Source of the DNA: Candidatus Gastranaerophilales bacterium
GTDB taxonomy: Bacteria > Cyanobacteriota > Vampirovibrionia > Gastranaerophilales > Gastranaerophilaceae
Reading direction: 5' to 3'
Assembly (NCBI GenBank): GCA_944323615.1
Contig: CALUTG010000006.1
Span: 1-60,770, forward strand
Length of the DNA: 60,770 nucleotides
The first letter of the stretch is position 1. Every line of letters begins with the position of its first letter. The translations under genes and the position numbers were made by a program. This document shows, piece after piece, positions 52,024-60,549 of this stretch. Below the pieces are notes generated by a model. That model did not search any database. It was given only the letters and a program-made list of their open reading frames with translations, and had not been told where the DNA came from.

Positions 52024-52493
52024 TGTCTAGAAGATCTAAACCTGAAAGAAGAGTTCCTTCAGCTGACCCTATTTATAACAGCGTAGATGTTTCTAAATTT
52101 ATTAACAGAATTATGAGACGCGGTAAAAAGTCTCTTGCTGAAAGAATATTCTATTCAACAGTAAAGAAAATTGAAGAAAGAACAAACGAAAAAGGTCTGG
52201 AAATTTTCCAGAAAGCTGTTACAAATGCTACTCCGTTATTGGAAGTTAAAGCAAGACGTATCGGCGGTTCTACTTATCAGGTACCTATTGATGTTAAACC
52301 TGACAGAGGATTTGCACTTTCTTCATCTTGGTTAATTGCAGCTGCTAAAAACAGAAGCGGCAAATCATTCGTAGAAAAACTAACTAACGAATTAATTGAT
52401 GCTTCTAACGGAAACGGTGCAGCATGCAAAAAACGTGAAGACACCCACAGAATGGCTGAAGCTAACAAAGCTTTTGCTCATTACAGATACTAA
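52023..52493 (+). CDS. rpsG: Ribosomal protein S7
   Basis: A 156-aa 16S-binding assembly protein. [42 protein letters not shown]-equivalent RRIGGSTYQVPIDV, and ending REDTHRMAEANKAFAHYRY. AGGAGG lies just before the overlapping start. A strong terminator follows at once, so fusA and tuf are not in this operon, unlike the common str operon. Confidence 0.99.
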   Translation: MSRRSKPERRVPSADPIYNSVDVSKFINRIMRRGKKSLAERIFYSTVKKIEERTNEKGLEIFQKAVTNATPLLEVKARRIGGSTYQVPIDVKPDRGFALSSSWLIAAAKNRSGKSFVEKLTNELIDASNGNGAACKKREDTHRMAEANKAFAHYRY

Positions 52494-52515
52494 TTCTTTT
52501 ATAGAATATAATCAA

Positions 52516-52550
52516 GAAAGCGGCTTGGCAAAATGCCAAGCCGCTTTTAT
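52516..52550 (+). terminator. Terminator after rpsG
   Basis: AAGCGGCTTGGCA (52518-52530), loop AAA, TGCCAAGCCGCTT (52534-52546), then TTAT. A 13-bp perfect stem. Confidence 0.92.
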
Positions 52551-52633
52551 TAGCAGCAAAATCGGCAGTATTTTCACAAGAGTCCGGCAGAGGGCAGGTA
52601 CAAAATTATGGAAAGCAGAAGTTCTTAAGTTAT

Positions 52634-52840
52634 CTAACCTGCCACAATACCGTCCAAGTTTGAAGCTAATTCCTTCTGGTTGTTTAAGAGAACTTCCAGC
52701 ACTGCGCCGAGAGCAATAAATTCCTGAGATTTGTCGTAATGAAAATCACAGTATGTTTTTGCAACTTCCAGCAATCCGATACTGAATGTAATCTTTTGTT
52801 CCAAATTTAAAATATTGTCTTTATCATTAATAATCATCAT
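52634..52840 (-). CDS. Small unknown protein, predicted leaderless
   Basis: About 68 aa from the ATG at 52840 (MMIINDKDNILNLEQK). A longer frame starts at 52855 but would run through the -10 box. The body is helical (EQKITFSIGLLEVAKTYCDFHYDKSQEFIALGAVLEVLL), and no motif is recognised. The promoter is excellent and no ribosome site exists, so this is one of the best leaderless candidates. Confidence 0.6.
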   Translation of the reverse strand: MMIINDKDNILNLEQKITFSIGLLEVAKTYCDFHYDKSQEFIALGAVLEVLLNNQKELASNLDGIVAG

Positions 52841-52846
52841 ATACAT

Positions 52847-52875
52847 ATAATACATGATTTTATTATTAATGTCAA
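52847..52875 (-). promoter_or_regulatory. Consensus promoter six bases from an ATG
   Basis: Minus strand TTGACA (52875-52870), 17-base spacer, TATTAT (52852-52847), ATGTAT, then ATG at 52840. Confidence 0.75.
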
Positions 52876-52906
52876 TACCTAATTGGAAAATATATTAAAA
52901 ATTTTA

Positions 52907-53794
52907 TTAAAATAAAATATTGTTAAAACCGGTTGTAATTACTGCCATTGCGTATTTATCTGCGGCTGATACAACGTCTTTTGATGCAAAAGGCACTATA
53001 ACTGTTCCGATTCTGCCTTGTGATGCGACATTGATATCATGAACAGTTAACGGCATGTCTGAAGCCAGTATAGCATCTTTTGACATGTCACAGGAATAAT
53101 CCAGCGCAAATTCAATTGATGCGGATTGCAGCCCCTGTGAAATCGCAGATGTTTTTAAATCTTTTGCAATTACAATACACTGTGAGTTATTATGTTTAGC
53201 TACTTTCCAGGCAAAAACAGCATCTTCAATCTGTTCAACCGTAGGCTTATTAGTTGTTACCACTTTAAATGTATCCTTATCCAGTTCGCTTAAATTCGGA
53301 GTCTGGGTTAAAGTACCGAGAGGTGTAACTCTTACTTCATTAGAAAGATACTGTTTATAGTCTTTTAACGGTGTATTAACGGTTACATATCCTACATTAT
53401 GCATCTGAAGAATTTCAAGAGCATTTTTTGTATATTTCGGAGCGGCTATTAAGTTAGAATCCCTGAAAAATCTGGCAGTTTCGCTGTCCACTTCCGAAGA
53501 AAGCACAACAGTTGCGTTCATAAAATCAACCGGATTAGAATCCATAATCTTCGTAACTGCATCCGCCAGCGTTTTACCGAGAGCAACCGCAATAATTCCG
53601 GTTCCTTTTACCGCAGCAGCAGCCTGAACATCGTAAAACTCGCTTATGACATTCAGCCCTTTAACCAAAGACAAAACATTTATGTAAGATAACTGAATAC
53701 TTGTCTCGTAATCAATGGTTTTATCATTTCTCTCAATATCTGCGCTCTGAAATGAATTTTCGCCGCAGACAAATTTTAAATCTTCTAATTTCAT
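52907..53794 (-). CDS. AICAR transformylase-domain homologue lacking catalytic motif (PurH-like)
   Basis: A 295-aa protein aligning by eye with the C-terminal AICAR formyltransferase half of PurH: CGENSFQSA (cf. RYGENxHQ), QLSYINVLSLVKGL (cf. LSYNN), VVTTNKPTVEQIEDAVFAWKVAKHNNSQCIVIAKDLKT, AILASDMPL and AADKYAMAVITTGF. The IMP cyclohydrolase half is absent. The catalytic KHxNPCG is replaced by VKGTGIIAV, and ASDAFFPF is altered, so formyl transfer is unlikely. It is probably a regulatory or repurposed paralogue. TTGGAG precedes the ATG; the PBP1A gene is 16 bases upstream. Confidence 0.7.
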   Translation of the reverse strand: MKLEDLKFVCGENSFQSADIERNDKTIDYETSIQLSYINVLSLVKGLNVISEFYDVQAAAAVKGTGIIAVALGKTLADAVTKIMDSNPVDFMNATVVLSSEVDSETARFFRDSNLIAAPKYTKNALEILQMHNVGYVTVNTPLKDYKQYLSNEVRVTPLGTLTQTPNLSELDKDTFKVVTTNKPTVEQIEDAVFAWKVAKHNNSQCIVIAKDLKTSAISQGLQSASIEFALDYSCDMSKDAILASDMPLTVHDINVASQGRIGTVIVPFASKDVVSAADKYAMAVITTGFNNILF

Positions 53795-53810
53795 TTTTTC
53801 TCCAAAATAC

Positions 53811-55985
53811 TTATTGTCCTACAGGAGCCGCACCTACCGGCACCGGAGCTAAATCCGGAGCAGGCGGCTCGTCTTTAACTTCTATTGTTTTTGGTTCAAC
53901 AGGCTCTTTTTTCTGTATAGGTTTAAATGCCTGCGGAAGAAGCGCCGACGGTTTAACTGCATCAGGTTTTACAACCGGAGGCTGTGGAGCAGCTGACTGC
54001 GCAGCCGCTTCTTTTTCAGCAGCTTCGCGCTCTGCGGCTTCTTTTTCTTCCCAAACCTTTTTAGCTTCGCTCTGCGGAATTATTGATACACTTGACGCTT
54101 TGAACGGATTCAAAACAACCTCCGGATACTCAAAATCGGAGTTCCCGTAAGGTTTTGTTGCAACAAGCATTATATCCCGCCAGATTTTTGCAGGAACCGT
54201 TCCGCCTGTAAGCTCGCCCATTCTTGAGTTGTCATCATTACCTACCCAGACACCCGTTACAACATCAGGAGTGAATCCTATAAAGTACGCATCTTTACAA
54301 TCATCAGTCGTACCGGTTTTTCCGGCAGCGGGTTTTCCGATATTTGCCGCACGGCCGGTACCGTTGGTAATAACTGTTTTCATGATAGCTGTCATCGTTG
54401 CAGCCGTATTTATATTAAGAACCTTATTGGTTTTGGCTTTTCTGGCTTCAAAAAGTACAGTTCCTCTTGAAGATTCCACCCTCTCAATTGCGTATGGCTC
54501 AACTTTAAACCCGCCGTTTGCAAAAATACCGTAAGCGCGGGTCATTTCAAAAAGTTTAACACTGTTTGAACCGAGAGAAATTGTATAATCATAAGGAATA
54601 GGCGTTGTTATGCCCATAACCCTTGCAAGTTGGATAACAGGACGTACACCTATCGCATCCATAAGTCTTGCCGCACATACGTTTGAAGAAACCATAAATG
54701 CCGTATACAGCGGTATCTGACCTCTGTATTTATTTCCGTAGTTTTTCGGAGTCCAATTGCCGACCTTAAACGGCAAGTCATCAATCATATCATTAGGAGA
54801 ATATCCCTTTTCAATGGCCGCCGTATAAATAAACGGTTTAAAAGCTGAGCCGGAAGGTCTCAAAGATTGCGTAACTCTGTCATACTGGCTCTTTGAATAA
54901 TCTTTTCCGCCTGCATAAACGAGGATTCTCCCGTCAATCGGGCTGAAAGAAAATACCGCAGCCTGATTTTTATCCCCTCTTAAGCCCCAAGCATTCAGGT
55001 TTTTAAGAATAGCTTCGTTAGCCGCAACCTGCGCATCATAATTAAGAGTTGTAATAACCTTATAGCCGCCGTTTACAATTTCTTCTTCCGTAAAACCAAG
55101 TTTGTGGAGCTCTTTTATAACATAGTCGCAGAAATACGGCGCTTTATTAGTAGCATAAAGCATTGGCATGGTTGAAAGTTTAATCGGTTCAGCTTTTGCT
55201 TTTTCCATAGTTTCTTTATCAATGTATTTCATTTTATACATTCTCAAAAGAACCTGATTTCTGCGTTTTTTAGCTTTGTCAATGTCATTATACGGAGAAT
55301 ATATTGACGGTGCCTGCGGAAGCCCTGCTATCAAAGCCATTTCTGAAAGCGTGAGCTGATTAAGATTTTTGTTAAAGTATATTTTAGCGGCACCTTTGAC
55401 CCCGTATGCGCCAGAACCTAAATAAACATTGTTCAGGTACATTTCAAGAATTTTATCTTTGGAAATAGTTTTCTCTATCTGTGCGGCAACCTGCAGTTCC
55501 TTGATTTTTCTTGTGAAAGTTTTTTCATTAGATAAGAATAGTATTCTTGAAAGCTGCTGGGTCAAGGTACTTGCCCCCTGAACGACTTTTCCGGCAAGAA
55601 TATTAGCAACCATAGAACGCGCAAGCCCTACTATATCATAGCCCGGATGCTTATAGAAGTTTTTATCTTCTGTTGCTATTAAGGCCTGAATCAGTTGTTC
55701 CGGCACTTCTTTCAGTTCGACATTAGAAAATGTATATGCGGCAAAGGTTTTAATAACCTGACCGTCACTTGCACAAAACGTTGTTACAATATTAGGTTTT
55801 AATGTGTTCAAATTCTTAATTGGCGGCAGCGACATTAAATATAATTTAAGTGCAAGCATACCGGCAAGTGCTACACCTATAAAAAATACAAACACATAAG
55901 TTAAAAACTTGAGAAGCGGATTATCAAAAGTAACTCTTTTTGAAGAGCCTCTTTTTCTGCCCCGCGGTACATTATACTGTCTCAT
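53811..55985 (-). CDS. Class A penicillin-binding protein (PBP1A family)
   Basis: A 724-aa bifunctional peptidoglycan synthase: basic N-terminus, one membrane helix (about 28-50), GT51 glycosyltransferase (ATEDKNFYKHPGYD with the catalytic Glu; QGASTLTQQLSRILFL), then a transpeptidase with SGSAFKP, SSN and GKTGTTDD. The last about 90 residues are an Ala/Glu- and Pro-rich disordered tail (PQPPVVKPDAVKP). AGGGG precedes the ATG. Complete. Confidence 0.95.
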   Translation of the reverse strand: MRQYNVPRGRKRGSSKRVTFDNPLLKFLTYVFVFFIGVALAGMLALKLYLMSLPPIKNLNTLKPNIVTTFCASDGQVIKTFAAYTFSNVELKEVPEQLIQALIATEDKNFYKHPGYDIVGLARSMVANILAGKVVQGASTLTQQLSRILFLSNEKTFTRKIKELQVAAQIEKTISKDKILEMYLNNVYLGSGAYGVKGAAKIYFNKNLNQLTLSEMALIAGLPQAPSIYSPYNDIDKAKKRRNQVLLRMYKMKYIDKETMEKAKAEPIKLSTMPMLYATNKAPYFCDYVIKELHKLGFTEEEIVNGGYKVITTLNYDAQVAANEAILKNLNAWGLRGDKNQAAVFSFSPIDGRILVYAGGKDYSKSQYDRVTQSLRPSGSAFKPFIYTAAIEKGYSPNDMIDDLPFKVGNWTPKNYGNKYRGQIPLYTAFMVSSNVCAARLMDAIGVRPVIQLARVMGITTPIPYDYTISLGSNSVKLFEMTRAYGIFANGGFKVEPYAIERVESSRGTVLFEARKAKTNKVLNINTAATMTAIMKTVITNGTGRAANIGKPAAGKTGTTDDCKDAYFIGFTPDVVTGVWVGNDDNSRMGELTGGTVPAKIWRDIMLVATKPYGNSDFEYPEVVLNPFKASSVSIIPQSEAKKVWEEKEAAEREAAEKEAAAQSAAPQPPVVKPDAVKPSALLPQAFKPIQKKEPVEPKTIEVKDEPPAPDLAPVPVGAAPVGQ

Positions 55986-56091
55986 TTATACCCCTTTTGT
56001 ATTGTTTTTTTCTATTAAACTTAGTACTATATAAATACAGTCTACAATATTTTATCAAATAAATATTTCTATTGGGATTTTTTAAAATAAT

Positions 56092-56493
56092 ATGTTAAGT
56101 TTTTTGACAACTTTAAAAAATGAGTTTCTATCCTACTTTGTTCCGGAAAAAATGGAATACAAAATCACCGGAGAATGCCTTAAATGCGGGAAATGCTGCA
56201 GATATATGTACAGTTTTGACACCTATACGACAACCGACTTTAAGATTATGCAGTTTCTTTTCCCGGCTTACAGAAGATTCTATATAAGAGGAAAAGATGA
56301 GAACGGCAACCTTATTTTTGCCTGCAAATATGTAACTGATGAGGGGCTTTGTTCTGTTTACGATAAAAGGCTGAGAATGTGCAGAAGATATCCGGCTTCC
56401 AAAATCGGATACCCCGGAAAACTTCATCCCGGCTGCGGATATAAAATTGAGGATAAGAGTTTTGAAAGTTATTTAAAAAAAGGCGGTGATTAA
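56092..56493 (+). CDS. YkgJ-type CxxCxxCC cysteine-cluster protein
   Basis: A 133-aa protein of the putative zinc/iron-chelating family: ECLKCGKCCRYM (CxxCxxCC) at about 24-31, then ACKYVTDEGLCSVYDKRLRMCRRYP and HPGCGY. Eight conserved cysteines suggest a metal or Fe-S site; the biochemical role of the family is not settled. No ribosome site is seen; AT-rich -10-like sequence lies immediately before the ATG. It ends in a shared terminator. Confidence 0.8.
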   Translation: MLSFLTTLKNEFLSYFVPEKMEYKITGECLKCGKCCRYMYSFDTYTTTDFKIMQFLFPAYRRFYIRGKDENGNLIFACKYVTDEGLCSVYDKRLRMCRRYPASKIGYPGKLHPGCGYKIEDKSFESYLKKGGD

Positions 56494-56504
56494 ACCGCCT
56501 TTTT
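56477..56504. terminator. Bidirectional terminator containing the stop codon
   Basis: AAAAAGGCGGT (56477-56487) pairs with ACCGCCTTTTT (56494-56504); the TAA of the YkgJ-like gene is in the loop. The convergent gene ends five bases beyond. Confidence 0.85.
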
Positions 56505-56508
56505 ATTA

Positions 56509-57117
56509 TTAAAATCTTCTGTCAGGTGTTATACCTCTGTCTACACTTCTGTGTTCTTCCCTGTACATTCCCGGCTCACCGAAAAATCTTGCTTTCTGCG
56601 CTTCGAAATCTTCTTTATCTTTTTCGTATCTGGTTTTGTCAGGAATATTGGTGCTGCCGTAGCTATATGGGTTGGAAGCATCCATTGTTCCTTTTTTGAA
56701 AGTGAATGAAGATTTATGTTTAGCTTTATTAATAGTTGGTTTTTCCTGTATGGCATCTCTTAGTGCCGGAGCTGCAGTTGCCTCTTCTTTTACAGGCGGC
56801 TGAATTTGAGCATCCGCAGGCGGAACAGCTTCTTCTTTTTGCTGTATTGCTGCCGGTACTTCTTTTGAAGATTCTGAATCAAGCGGTTTAAATACCGATT
56901 CTTCTGACGGAGCTGAATACTTGTTCACCGCATCATTTACAACACCTGCTTGAGCTTCATCCATTTGAATTTTACGGACGCTTGAATAGCCTCCTCTGCC
57001 TAAGAAATGCATTCTGCCTAAATCATCTGTATAAATCGCATCTGCCGCAAACACTGCAGACATTGAACAGGATGCAACAGCTAAAAGACCTAATATCATC
57101 AAAGATTTTTTCGACAT
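56509..57117 (-). CDS. Secreted low-complexity protein, unknown function
   Basis: A 202-aa protein with a signal peptide (MILGLLAVASCSMSAVFA, residues about 7-24), then IYTDDLGRMHFLGRGGYSSVRKIQMDEAQ, a disordered Pro/Glu/Ala middle (60-115) and an Arg-rich end with RYEKDKEDFEAQKARFFGEPGMYREEHRS. A cysteine close to the cleavage region could make it a lipoprotein, but the lipobox is poor. AAGGAG precedes the ATG. It is next to an OmpH-like gene, so an envelope role is plausible. Confidence 0.65.
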   Translation of the reverse strand: MSKKSLMILGLLAVASCSMSAVFAADAIYTDDLGRMHFLGRGGYSSVRKIQMDEAQAGVVNDAVNKYSAPSEESVFKPLDSESSKEVPAAIQQKEEAVPPADAQIQPPVKEEATAAPALRDAIQEKPTINKAKHKSSFTFKKGTMDASNPYSYGSTNIPDKTRYEKDKEDFEAQKARFFGEPGMYREEHRSVDRGITPDRRF

Positions 57118-57193
57118 AATTTTATCTCCTTGGGTTGTACATTTATATTATAATTATAATACATAACCCAGTAAAATAAAAATTTTTGTTAAT

Positions 57194-57631
57194 TTATTTT
57201 ACACTGTTAAGAAGCTCGTTTGTGATATCTTTCCCGCCGTATAAAACAACGCTTTTAGCAAATACATAGGTATAAGAATCTTTCTGGGCTTTCTTTTCTA
57301 TTTCTGTCTTTATATTTTTTTCTATTGCTGCAAGACGGCTGTTATAATCCTTATCTATTGCATCTTTTTTGGCATTAAATTCTTTGGTGTATTTTTCTTC
57401 TAAAGCCAAAACTTTAGCCGGATCTGTCTGGTTAGAAATTTCTCCTCGTGCATTAACTATAATTTTATTGAGCTCATCCATTTTTTTGGAATGCTCCTGC
57501 TTAAGCTGTTTTACTTGAGAAGAATTGCTCACAATTTTTTGTAAATCAACAACCGCAACTTTATCTTCTGCAAATACGGCAGAAGAAGAAACTAAAACAA
57601 TCGCGCAAACAAATAAAAAACATTTTTTCAT
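57194..57631 (-). CDS. OmpH/Skp-family periplasmic chaperone
   Basis: About 145 aa: a signal peptide (KCFLFVCAIVLVSSSAVFA), then the family opening KVAVVDLQKIVSNSSQVKQLKQEHSKKM, a long coiled coil and the closing YVFAKSVVLYGGKDITNELLNSV. It would hold outer-membrane proteins in the periplasm, which implies a diderm envelope. The start is the ATG at 57631 after GAGAGG, not 15 bases upstream. Confidence 0.88.
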   Translation of the reverse strand: MKKCFLFVCAIVLVSSSAVFAEDKVAVVDLQKIVSNSSQVKQLKQEHSKKMDELNKIIVNARGEISNQTDPAKVLALEEKYTKEFNAKKDAIDKDYNSRLAAIEKNIKTEIEKKAQKDSYTYVFAKSVVLYGGKDITNELLNSVK

Positions 57632-57723
57632 AATAAAACCTCTCATTTCTCCATACCGTTATATATTCTGTAATAGCAAAAAACAATTACCCTTTTTCTT
57701 ATCCATCAGGGTAATTTTTCACG

Positions 57724-57752
57724 TTGAAATCGTTCGAAGTTTCATTTAAAAT
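57724..57752 (+). promoter_or_regulatory. Near-consensus promoter six bases from an ATG
   Basis: TTGAAA (57724-57729), 17 bases, TAAAAT (57747-57752), ATAAGT, ATG at 57759. The same TAAAATATAAGTATG string occurs at 49025-49039. Confidence 0.72.
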
Positions 57753-57758
57753 ATAAGT

Positions 57759-58466
57759 ATGGAGAAAATATTTCTTATAATAACGTTAATAGCTTTAACC
57801 ATTGTACCGGTGTCTGCGGAAGAAGTCGTTAAAGAAACCTATAAACTTCAGGGTCAGGTAGAATACGATGATAATCCAGTTGAGACAATTTATCTGGATG
57901 ATACAATAGAAAGACCCCAGGTGAACATCCCAAAGCGGACATTGACCCTTCCGGTAGGGGTCCTGAATATAACATCCAATACCGACACTCCCAGGAGTGC
58001 ACTCGCCAGAGCGATGGTAAATAGAAGACGTGTTCAGGATATACTTCCCCTTAGCGGTAGTATTTCGGAACAATCAGGAGGTTTTTCATACGGATCAACC
58101 TGGGGAGAAGAACTCTCATATGCTCAGATAGAGTCTTCTGCTTCAATGTTTGTAAGATATGATGCGCCTAAATTTTTTTCTCTGATGACAGATATAAAAC
58201 AGTCCGCCAATCAGGACATAGGAACACAATATAACACATTAAGAGTTACTCCAGAGTGGCATATAACGGATAAATTAACATTGAAAGATTCTTTTTCTAC
58301 TTATATGAATCTTCCAAAGAATAAAAATGAGATTACACTGGTTTACACTCCGGACTTAAAAAAATATGCGGATTCACTTAAATTTGAATTGGGAGTCGCT
58401 CAATCTTATTATCAAAGCGGAAGACAAAGTTCTTCATTCAGCTTTACAACAGGTTTCAAGTTGTAA
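57759..58466 (+). CDS. Secreted beta-rich protein, possible small outer-membrane barrel
   Basis: A 235-aa protein with a signal peptide (FLIITLIALTIVPVSA). The C-terminal half alternates polar and hydrophobic residues as in beta strands (ASMFVRYDAPKFFSLMTDIKQ, YNTLRVTPEWHITDKLTLKDSF, KFELGVAQSYYQS) and ends FSFTTGFKL, a C-terminal aromatic/hydrophobic pattern like outer-membrane barrels. Residues 60-110 include RRRVQDILPLSGSISEQSGGFSYGSTWG. The family is not recognised. It is preceded by a strong promoter and no ribosome site. Confidence 0.65.
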   Translation: MEKIFLIITLIALTIVPVSAEEVVKETYKLQGQVEYDDNPVETIYLDDTIERPQVNIPKRTLTLPVGVLNITSNTDTPRSALARAMVNRRRVQDILPLSGSISEQSGGFSYGSTWGEELSYAQIESSASMFVRYDAPKFFSLMTDIKQSANQDIGTQYNTLRVTPEWHITDKLTLKDSFSTYMNLPKNKNEITLVYTPDLKKYADSLKFELGVAQSYYQSGRQSSSFSFTTGFKL

Positions 58467-58489
58467 TTAATCGGAAAATTTTATATAAT
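58461..58489 (+). promoter_or_regulatory. Promoter seven bases from the DivIC-like ATG
   Basis: TTGTAA (58461-58466), 17 bases, TATAAT (58484-58489), seven bases, ATG at 58497. It overlaps the end of the preceding gene. Confidence 0.7.
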
Positions 58490-58496
58490 TAGTTGT

Positions 58497-58928
58497 ATGG
58501 TACGCTACAGACAAGAAAAAAGAAGACCCGGAAAAGTAGTCAATAAAGAAGGGAAAAAAGACAAGACCGCACAAACTAAACGGGCAGAGAAAAATTCTTC
58601 CAGCGGTTTTTACTATTCTTTTCTTACTATAATTCTGCTTTTGTGCCTTGTACAAATAACAATAAGTGCTGTCTTAAATATTTCTAAAATAATTTCTTAT
58701 AAAGCAAAAATTATTCAAATAACAAAGACGAGAGACGCCGCATTAGCTTTAAATGATCAGCTTAAGGATAATATCAATAACTTTTCAAATGTTGCCGGTT
58801 TGGAAGCTATTGCAAGAAATAATTTAAAAATGTCATCGGAAGATGAAGTTCTGGTTATTATAAATTCAAACAAAGATGAAGAGAAAGAAGAAAAACCTAA
58901 GAAGATAGGCTTTATAAAACATGATTAA
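58497..58928 (+). CDS. Division protein of the DivIC/FtsB septum-initiator type
   Basis: A 143-aa bitopic protein: a basic cytoplasmic N-terminus of about 38 residues (KRRPGKVVNKEGKKDK), one membrane helix (about 42-64), a short coiled coil and the family signature VAGLEAIARNNLKMSSEDEVLVI. It would join FtsL and FtsQ at the septum. The long basic tail is more DivIC-like than FtsB-like. It overlaps the TPR gene by eight bases. Confidence 0.8.
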   Translation: MVRYRQEKRRPGKVVNKEGKKDKTAQTKRAEKNSSSGFYYSFLTIILLLCLVQITISAVLNISKIISYKAKIIQITKTRDAALALNDQLKDNINNFSNVAGLEAIARNNLKMSSEDEVLVIINSNKDEEKEEKPKKIGFIKHD

Positions 58929-59952
58929 AGAACTTTTGCAGGAAGGTTTCCTGCTAAAATCAAAAGGATATTATAAACATGCTGTAGAAGCTTTCTATAA
59001 AGCTCTTGAAATAGACAATTCAAGCAGTGAACTTTTACTTGAAATTGCTGAACTTTATTATTTAATGGGGAATGAAGAAAGAGCTCTTAATTATATTGAA
59101 CAGATTTTAGATAAAGAACCTGCTCATATTGAGAGTTTAAAACTTCTGGAAAAAATATTTGAAGAAAAAGGCGCCCTGGAGGAAGCTGAGCAAACGGCTA
59201 AAAATATTTACTGTTTTTCAAGGACAAATGAGCATCTTGCAGATATTTTCAGGCTTTTAAATGTACAAAATAAATTTGATGAAGTTTTTGAATACTCTGT
59301 AGAGAATCCTGACTCCAAAGTTTTGTATGAACAAGCTTATGCAAAATATATGAAGAATGAATTTGAAGAGGCTGAAATCCTTATTAATAAAGCTCTTGAA
59401 GAAAAACCTAGAAATAAATATCTGCTTCTTAAAGGAGAAATTCTGTTTAAATCCGGGAATAAAGATGCTTGTATAGATATTTTAGATGGTTTGGAGCTTG
59501 ATGAAAACAATCCTGAGATGCTTGATTTTGCCGGATTAGTGAAACAATATCAAGGAGAATACAATAAGGCTCTTGAATATTTCAAAGCAGCATCAAGGCT
59601 TGCGGAGAATGATGACAGATATTATTATAATATCGCAAGTACGTACTTTAAGCTGGGAAATATTCAACTTGCAAAAAAATACTATAACCTTGCTATTTCG
59701 CATAATCCGGAGAACCAGAGCTACCACTTTGCACTGGCAAACCTTTATTATTCAGAAAGGCATTATAAGCGTGCAATGGAGGAACTTCAGGGAGATTTTT
59801 TTGAAGCACGACTCTTAAAGGCAATAATACTTTATGATACAGGATATCTTGCTATTGCAAAACGAGAACTTGATAAGCTCTCGGATGAATTTCCCGAAAA
59901 TGAAATCGTTAATGATTATAAAATAAGGATTACCGAAGAGTTGGGAATTTAG
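58921..59952 (+). CDS. Cytoplasmic TPR-repeat protein
   Basis: 343 aa made almost wholly of tetratricopeptide repeats, about nine (for example LLKSKGYYKHAVEAFYKALEIDNSS and YYNIASTYFKLGNIQLAKKYYNLAISHNPEN). There is no signal peptide or membrane helix. It is translationally coupled to the DivIC-like gene by an eight-base overlap with an AGG-rich stretch upstream. It is likely an adaptor for protein complexes, perhaps related to division by context only. Confidence 0.85.
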   Translation: MIKELLQEGFLLKSKGYYKHAVEAFYKALEIDNSSSELLLEIAELYYLMGNEERALNYIEQILDKEPAHIESLKLLEKIFEEKGALEEAEQTAKNIYCFSRTNEHLADIFRLLNVQNKFDEVFEYSVENPDSKVLYEQAYAKYMKNEFEEAEILINKALEEKPRNKYLLLKGEILFKSGNKDACIDILDGLELDENNPEMLDFAGLVKQYQGEYNKALEYFKAASRLAENDDRYYYNIASTYFKLGNIQLAKKYYNLAISHNPENQSYHFALANLYYSERHYKRAMEELQGDFFEARLLKAIILYDTGYLAIAKRELDKLSDEFPENEIVNDYKIRITEELGI

Positions 59953-60320
59953 GAAAAGAATTCTGTTTCTTTAAATAATGCGTAGAACTCTTCAAGCCTT
60001 GGTTTATTATGCAAATACCAGAATCCGATTAGGGCTTCAAAAGCGGTTGCTTGACGATAATCGGACTGAATTTTCCTTCTGCCGACCGGAATTGGGAGGT
60101 TTCGCGCACGGCGGGCGATTTCAAGCTCTTCTTCCGTCAGTTTAGGCATAATAAGTTCAAGCATATCTTTTTGGAATGAAGCGTTAACCCTGTCAGTAGT
60201 TAATTTATGCAGAAGCTTTGCGTTAGGGGTTTTCAAGACGGTGTAATCTCTTACAAAAACTTCCCAAACAGCATCGCCAATATGTGCATAGTTTCTGAGC
60301 GGCATAATTTCTTCTATCAT
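59949..60320 (-). CDS. mrnC: Mini-ribonuclease III (MrnC)
   Basis: Dimeric RNase III without a dsRNA-binding domain; it matures 23S rRNA in known species. The domain is complete from the ATG at 60320: YAHIGDAVWEVFVRDY with the metal Asp, KLLHKLTTDRVNASFQ, RRARNLPIP, SDYRQATAFEALIGFWYL with the second Glu/Asp site, RLEEFY. The length of 123 aa fits the family. An alternative ATG at 60380 has AAGGGG upstream but adds 20 non-family residues; TATTAT ends six bases before 60320. It overlaps the TPR gene end by four bases. Confidence 0.9.
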   Translation of the reverse strand: MIEEIMPLRNYAHIGDAVWEVFVRDYTVLKTPNAKLLHKLTTDRVNASFQKDMLELIMPKLTEEELEIARRARNLPIPVGRRKIQSDYRQATAFEALIGFWYLHNKPRLEEFYALFKETEFFS

Positions 60321-60429
60321 AAAAGTATAATAGCATGAAATCTTTAAGCTTAGAATTTTGTCTTTTTGCAGCGGCTTCATTTCAACCCCTTTACAAAAAA
60401 AATTTATTTGATAATATAGATAAGTGAAT

Positions 60430-60549
60430 TGAATAATCCTCAGTAGCTCCCAAAGTGAAGCGAACGCGGAACGGGCTACAGATATCGGAGCAGTTGCTCC
60501 GGCATTGAGGAGATACAATTGAATAAGACTGAATAATCCTCAGTAGCTC
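60430..60549 (+). repeat. Duplicated 20-base tRNA front end
   Basis: The 20 bases at 60430-60449 and 60530-60549 are identical, exactly 100 bases apart, and comprise the leader plus the first 13 bases of tRNA-Asn (from TCCTCAG). After the first copy the tRNA does not continue; instead there is GAAGCGAACGCGGAAC-type sequence and a perfect hairpin CGGAGCA-GT-TGCTCCG (60486-60501). Confidence 0.7.

Noticed and set aside
53701-54150. Ser/Gly/Ala-rich frame antisense to the PBP1A tail
   Set aside because: A shadow of the low-complexity Pro/Ala/Glu codons on the other strand.
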